Positions 60,966 through 64,000 of a stretch of 64,000 bases of DNA are shown here, one piece after another; position 1 is the first letter of the stretch, and each line of letters starts with the position of its first letter. The position numbers and the translations under genes were made by a program. This DNA comes from Hymenobacter sp. HSC-4F20 (lineage in GTDB: Bacteria; Bacteroidota; Bacteroidia; Cytophagales; Hymenobacteraceae), in assembly GCF_019599275.1 (NCBI RefSeq), contig NZ_JAHZTD010000001.1, positions 1,860,001 through 1,924,000 of the forward strand, read 5' to 3'. Below the pieces are notes generated by a model. That model did no database searches. It was not told where the DNA came from and worked only from the letters and a program-made list of their open reading frames with translations.

Positions 60966-62263
60966 ACGTCCTGATTTCGGCCTACGCCTGCAACCCGGCC
61001 CACGGCGGCGAGGATAGCAACGGCTTTAACTGGGCCTGGCAAACGGCGCAGCGCGGCCACCAGGTATGGTGCCTCACCAACCCCGACGGCCGGGCGGGCA
61101 TCGAGCCGTTCATGGCCGAGCATGGCCACGAGCTGGCCCCGGAGCAGCTGCGGTTTCTCTTTGTGGCCGTGCCAGCCTGGGTGCAGTTTCTGCACCGCTG
61201 GCAGTTTGGCGTGTACCTGCATTATATGGTGTGGCAGTACCTGGCCTGGCGGCAGGCCCGCCGCCTGAGCCAGCAGATAGAGTTCGACTACGTGCACCAT
61301 GCTACTTACGGCAGCCTGCAAATGGGCTCCTGGATGTGGCGCCTGGGCAAGCCTCTGATATTTGGGCCAGTAGGGGGCGGACAGCGGGCCCCCACAGCGT
61401 TCCGCACCTTCATTCCCGACTGGTTTAAAACCGAGACTCTGCGCAACGCCATCGGTTGGCTGCTGATGACTTTTGACCCCAACGTGCGCCAAACCCTGCG
61501 CCATGCGGCCCTGGTGCTGGCGGCAAACTCCGAAACCGCCGCCCTCGCCCGCCGCCTCGGGGCCCACCGGGTAGAGCTGTTCCTGGACTCGGGCCTGCCG
61601 GAGTCATTTTTTCCAGAGGCTTTGCCCGCGCGGGAGCCCGGCCCCGTGCTGCGCCTGCTGTGGCTGGCCCGGCTGTACCCGCGCAAGGCTCTGCTGTTGG
61701 TGCTGGATGCCCTTTCCCAGGTAGACCCGCGCGTTAGGTTTCACCTGACTGTTATCGGCGATGGGCCTCTGGGGCCGCAGGTACCGGGCTGGATTGCTCA
61801 GTACGGCCTGACGGAGCGGGTAACCTGGCGCGGGGCCGTGCCGTGGCTAGAGGCCCGCGCGGCCTTTCTCAGCCACGACGTGCTGCTGTTCGGCAGCCTG
61901 CGCGACTCCTTTGCCTCGCAGTTTCTGGAGGCCATGGGCACAGGCTTGCCCATCATTACCCTCGACCACCAGGGCGCCCACGACTTTATTCCGGCAGCGG
62001 CAGCCATCAAAGTAGCCGTTACTACCCCCCAGGCCACAACCCGGGGGCTGGCCCGCGCCGTAGAGCACGTCTATGACCATCCGGCCGAGCGCCCCTCCAT
62101 GAGCCAGGCCGGCTACGAGTTTGCCCGCACCCAAACCTGGGCGGCCCGCACCTACCGCCTCATGAAGCTCGCCAGCCACCTGGTGCCCCCGCGCCCAGCG
62201 TACCGCCCCGAGCCTCCTGCCCCCACGTCCCTGCGGTCGGCGGCCACTGCGGAAGTAGCCTAG
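60962..62263 (+). CDS. GT4-family glycosyltransferase
   Basis: A 433-residue GT-B enzyme. The N-terminal domain starts MNVLISAYACNPAHGGEDSNGFNWAW, a GT4 subgroup typical of exopolysaccharide clusters; the linker region PLIFGPVGGGQRAP is also characteristic. The C-terminal domain has LRLLWLARLYPRKALLLVLDAL and a variant Glu motif, SLRDSFASQFLEAMGTGLP. A polar tail of ~30 residues follows. It is co-transcribed with its neighbours (ATGA overlap upstream). Confidence 0.88.
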   Translation: MNVLISAYACNPAHGGEDSNGFNWAWQTAQRGHQVWCLTNPDGRAGIEPFMAEHGHELAPEQLRFLFVAVPAWVQFLHRWQFGVYLHYMVWQYLAWRQARRLSQQIEFDYVHHATYGSLQMGSWMWRLGKPLIFGPVGGGQRAPTAFRTFIPDWFKTETLRNAIGWLLMTFDPNVRQTLRHAALVLAANSETAALARRLGAHRVELFLDSGLPESFFPEALPAREPGPVLRLLWLARLYPRKALLLVLDALSQVDPRVRFHLTVIGDGPLGPQVPGWIAQYGLTERVTWRGAVPWLEARAAFLSHDVLLFGSLRDSFASQFLEAMGTGLPIITLDHQGAHDFIPAAAAIKVAVTTPQATTRGLARAVEHVYDHPAERPSMSQAGYEFARTQTWAARTYRLMKLASHLVPPRPAYRPEPPAPTSLRSAATAEVA

Positions 62264-62340
62264 GCCCCCACATGCCCCGGCACGGCAGCTTACACGCCTT
62301 CTGTTTTCTGCGCTACCTATTCTCCTCTCTCCTCTTGCTT

Positions 62341-63180
62341 ATGCTCTACATCGTTATACCCGTTTTTAACCGCAAAGACTTTACGCGGGCCTGCCTGGAC
62401 TCATTGCGCCAGCAAACTGTGCCGGAGTTCCGGGTGGTAGTGGTCGACGACGGCTCCACCGATGGCACCGGACTGATGCTGCGCACGGAGTTTCCGGAGG
62501 TGCTCATCGAGGAGGGCGACGGTAACCTGTTTTGGACGGCGGGCGTGAACCTGGGCATCCGGCGGGCGCTGGCCGAGGGAGCTACCCGCATCATGACGCT
62601 CAACAACGACGTAGTAGCCGCCCCCGACTTCCTGGCCCGGATGCTGGATTGGTCTGACGCCCACCCAACGGCCGTGCTGGGCGCTCTGGAACTGGACGTA
62701 ACCACCGGGAAGCCCGTATACGGAGGCGAAACCTTGGACTGGCGCACCAACACCCGCCGCGACCTTCTGGAAACCCTCCCTGCCGAGCAGCGCCGCGGCC
62801 TGCACCCAGTTACTTATCTGCCGGGGCGGGGCCTACTGATTCCGCGGCTTGTGCTGGAAACGATTGGCCTTTTCGATGAGAAGCGCCTGCCCCACTACCT
62901 CGCCGACTTTGACTATACCAGTGTAGCCCGCCGCCACGGTTTCCCGGTATACTGCAACTACGATGCGCACCTAAGCACTTACCCTGAGGAGAGTGGCCAG
63001 GAAATAACCCGCCGCCAGCGTAGCCTGCGCGGGTACTACCAGCACTTGTTCGGCATCCGGGGCGGGGGCAACCTGCGCAACTTCACGTATTTCAGCCTCA
63101 AGAACTGTCCGCGGCCCTACCTGCCTTACTTTCTGCTCAATGGCTATGCCCGGCGGCTGGTAGGCTATTTTCTGCACTAG
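62341..63180 (+). CDS. GT2-family glycosyltransferase
   Basis: A 279-residue GT-A enzyme. The ATG at 62341 (MLYIVIPVFNRKDF) begins directly at the donor-binding strand; the in-frame ATG at 62272 would add a hydrophobic leader not usual for GT2. VVVVDDGSTDGTG is the first Asp motif, GDGNLFWTAGVNLGIRRAL and MTLNNDVV the second metal-binding region; this form is common among rhamnosyltransferase-like enzymes. It probably adds one sugar of the repeat unit in the cytoplasm. Confidence 0.88.
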   Translation: MLYIVIPVFNRKDFTRACLDSLRQQTVPEFRVVVVDDGSTDGTGLMLRTEFPEVLIEEGDGNLFWTAGVNLGIRRALAEGATRIMTLNNDVVAAPDFLARMLDWSDAHPTAVLGALELDVTTGKPVYGGETLDWRTNTRRDLLETLPAEQRRGLHPVTYLPGRGLLIPRLVLETIGLFDEKRLPHYLADFDYTSVARRHGFPVYCNYDAHLSTYPEESGQEITRRQRSLRGYYQHLFGIRGGGNLRNFTYFSLKNCPRPYLPYFLLNGYARRLVGYFLH

Positions 63181-63239
63181 CCTGCCAGCGCGGTACGTTT
63201 GTCCTGCCCTGTTCGTCCCACCCTTTCCTTTCCCGCCTC

Positions 63240-64000
63240 ATGGCAACTACCTCCATCCTGCGGTTGCTTTGGGCTGCGGGGCTCCTACTGCTGGTCAGCC
63301 AATGCAGCCTCGCCGGCCCGGATGCTACCCTTGTCATCACGCGCGGCGGCACCTACTCCGGCCGCTACACCAGCACTGCTTCCGGGCAGGCCTGCCTCCG
63401 CATTGCCACCACCGAGCCCGTAGTGCTGGACGGCTGTGAGCTGCGCGGCCCCGGCCGCCTGATTGACGCTACCGCCGGCGGCGCCCGCTTAACCGTGCGC
63501 AACTGCCGCGGCTACGGACTGCCCGCCACCCTGGATAACCAAGCTCGCGGCCGATTCCTAGAAGTGAATAGTGGCGTCAGCTTGCTGGTAGAACACAATT
63601 ACCTGGAGCAAACGTCCGGGGTGCTCGTCTACCAGTGGAGCGGCGACGGCTCGCCGGCGCAAACGATTACGGTGCGCTTCAATCAGGCCAAAAACATTGA
63701 TGGCCGCTACCGCAACGGGGGCGGGGCCCACGTGAGCTTTCTGCAACTGAACGAGGTGCACGGGGTAGGCCATATCGATATAGCCTGGAACCAGGTGATC
63801 AACGAGCCCAACAACAGCCTCGTAGAGGATAACATCAACCTGCACAACTCCTCCGGCACCCCGGCTAGCCCGCTGCGCGTGCACGACAACTATATTCAGG
63901 GGGCCTACCCCATCCCGGCCACAGCAGCTACGTTTACCGGCTCGGGCATCACCACCGATGGGGATGGCTCCTCGGCTCTAACAACTACTGCCTACGTGGA
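63240..64000 (+). CDS. Secreted right-handed beta-helix lipoprotein (3' partial)
   Basis: From the ATG at 63240 the frame is open for 253 codons to the window end. It starts with a signal helix (MATTSILRLLWAAGLLLLVSQC), with a lipobox-like LVSQC. The rest is a series of short strands with regularly spaced Asn, Val and Gly (VVLDGCELRGPGRLI; LTVRNCRGYG; LLVEHNYLEQTSGVLVYQW; IDIAWNQVINEPNNS; LRVHDNYIQGAYP), the pattern of right-handed parallel beta-helix proteins that bind or cleave polysaccharide. It is 59 bp after the GT2 gene, in the exopolysaccharide cluster, and could be a lyase or epimerase acting on the polymer. Activity cannot be assigned from this part. Confidence 0.8.
   Translation, partial: MATTSILRLLWAAGLLLLVSQCSLAGPDATLVITRGGTYSGRYTSTASGQACLRIATTEPVVLDGCELRGPGRLIDATAGGARLTVRNCRGYGLPATLDNQARGRFLEVNSGVSLLVEHNYLEQTSGVLVYQWSGDGSPAQTITVRFNQAKNIDGRYRNGGGAHVSFLQLNEVHGVGHIDIAWNQVINEPNNSLVEDNINLHNSSGTPASPLRVHDNYIQGAYPIPATAATFTGSGITTDGDGSSALTTTAYV

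Noticed and set aside
1..64000. tRNA or rRNA genes
   Set aside because: No cloverleaf or conserved rRNA segment was recognised by eye in any gap; a covariance scan would be needed to exclude a divergent tRNA.

Overview
The window looks like a chromosome segment of a GC-rich member of the Bacteroidota, most probably a Hymenobacter-like cytophagalean. The reasons are two SusC/SusD pairs, a -33/-7 type promoter (TTGA, 19 nt, TACGTTTA), genes without obvious Shine-Dalgarno sequences, and GTCATCCTGAGC-type palindromic hairpins in gene gaps. The genus is an inference; no rRNA or tRNA gene was seen.

Positions 1-3281 (+) hold the end of a barrel-like protein, a secreted barrel-like protein, and an Lgt-like membrane protein carrying a C-terminal domain that resembles its neighbour. 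Positions 3291-39092 are a large pectin utilisation region, almost all on the - strand. In transcription order the first arm is kduD, kduI, susC, susD, kdgF, a CE8-PL10 pectin methylesterase/pectate lyase fusion, uxaB, uxaA, uxaC, kdgK, kdgA, exuT, a DUF4440 protein, fbp, an aldehyde dehydrogenase and a secreted esterase. The second arm is susC, susD, a CE12-GH28 fusion, GH105 and GH43. A LacI-type regulator gene (+) lies between the arms. Both arms are preceded by the same 33-nt element (32/33 identical), which I propose as the regulator's target.

Together the genes describe a near-complete route. Secreted CE8, PL10, CE12, GH28, GH105 and GH43 act on homogalacturonan and rhamnogalacturonan. 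Two SusCD systems bind and import oligomers. KdgF, KduI and KduD convert unsaturated uronate, and UxaC, UxaB and UxaA convert galacturonate, both to 2-keto-3-deoxygluconate (KDG). KdgK and KdgA split KDG into pyruvate and glyceraldehyde-3-phosphate; Fbp would support gluconeogenesis. Several gaps inside these operons are filled by long perfect or near-perfect hairpins of at least four sequence types.

Positions 39359-47936 hold housekeeping and unknown genes: topB with a secreted protein and DUF2905, an unknown protein behind an AT-rich promoter region, a DUF1206 membrane protein, a SUMF-type gene broken by two compensating frameshifts (one at a run of 14 C), half-size EamA, and a carbonic anhydrase. 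Positions 48043-52128 (-) hold a SulP anion transporter and an OmpR/histidine kinase pair. Positions 52408-64000 (+) are an exopolysaccharide cluster: OPX lipoprotein, Wzc-like tyrosine kinase, flippase, three to four glycosyltransferases, a Wzy/ligase-like protein, and a beta-helix lipoprotein that runs off the window end.
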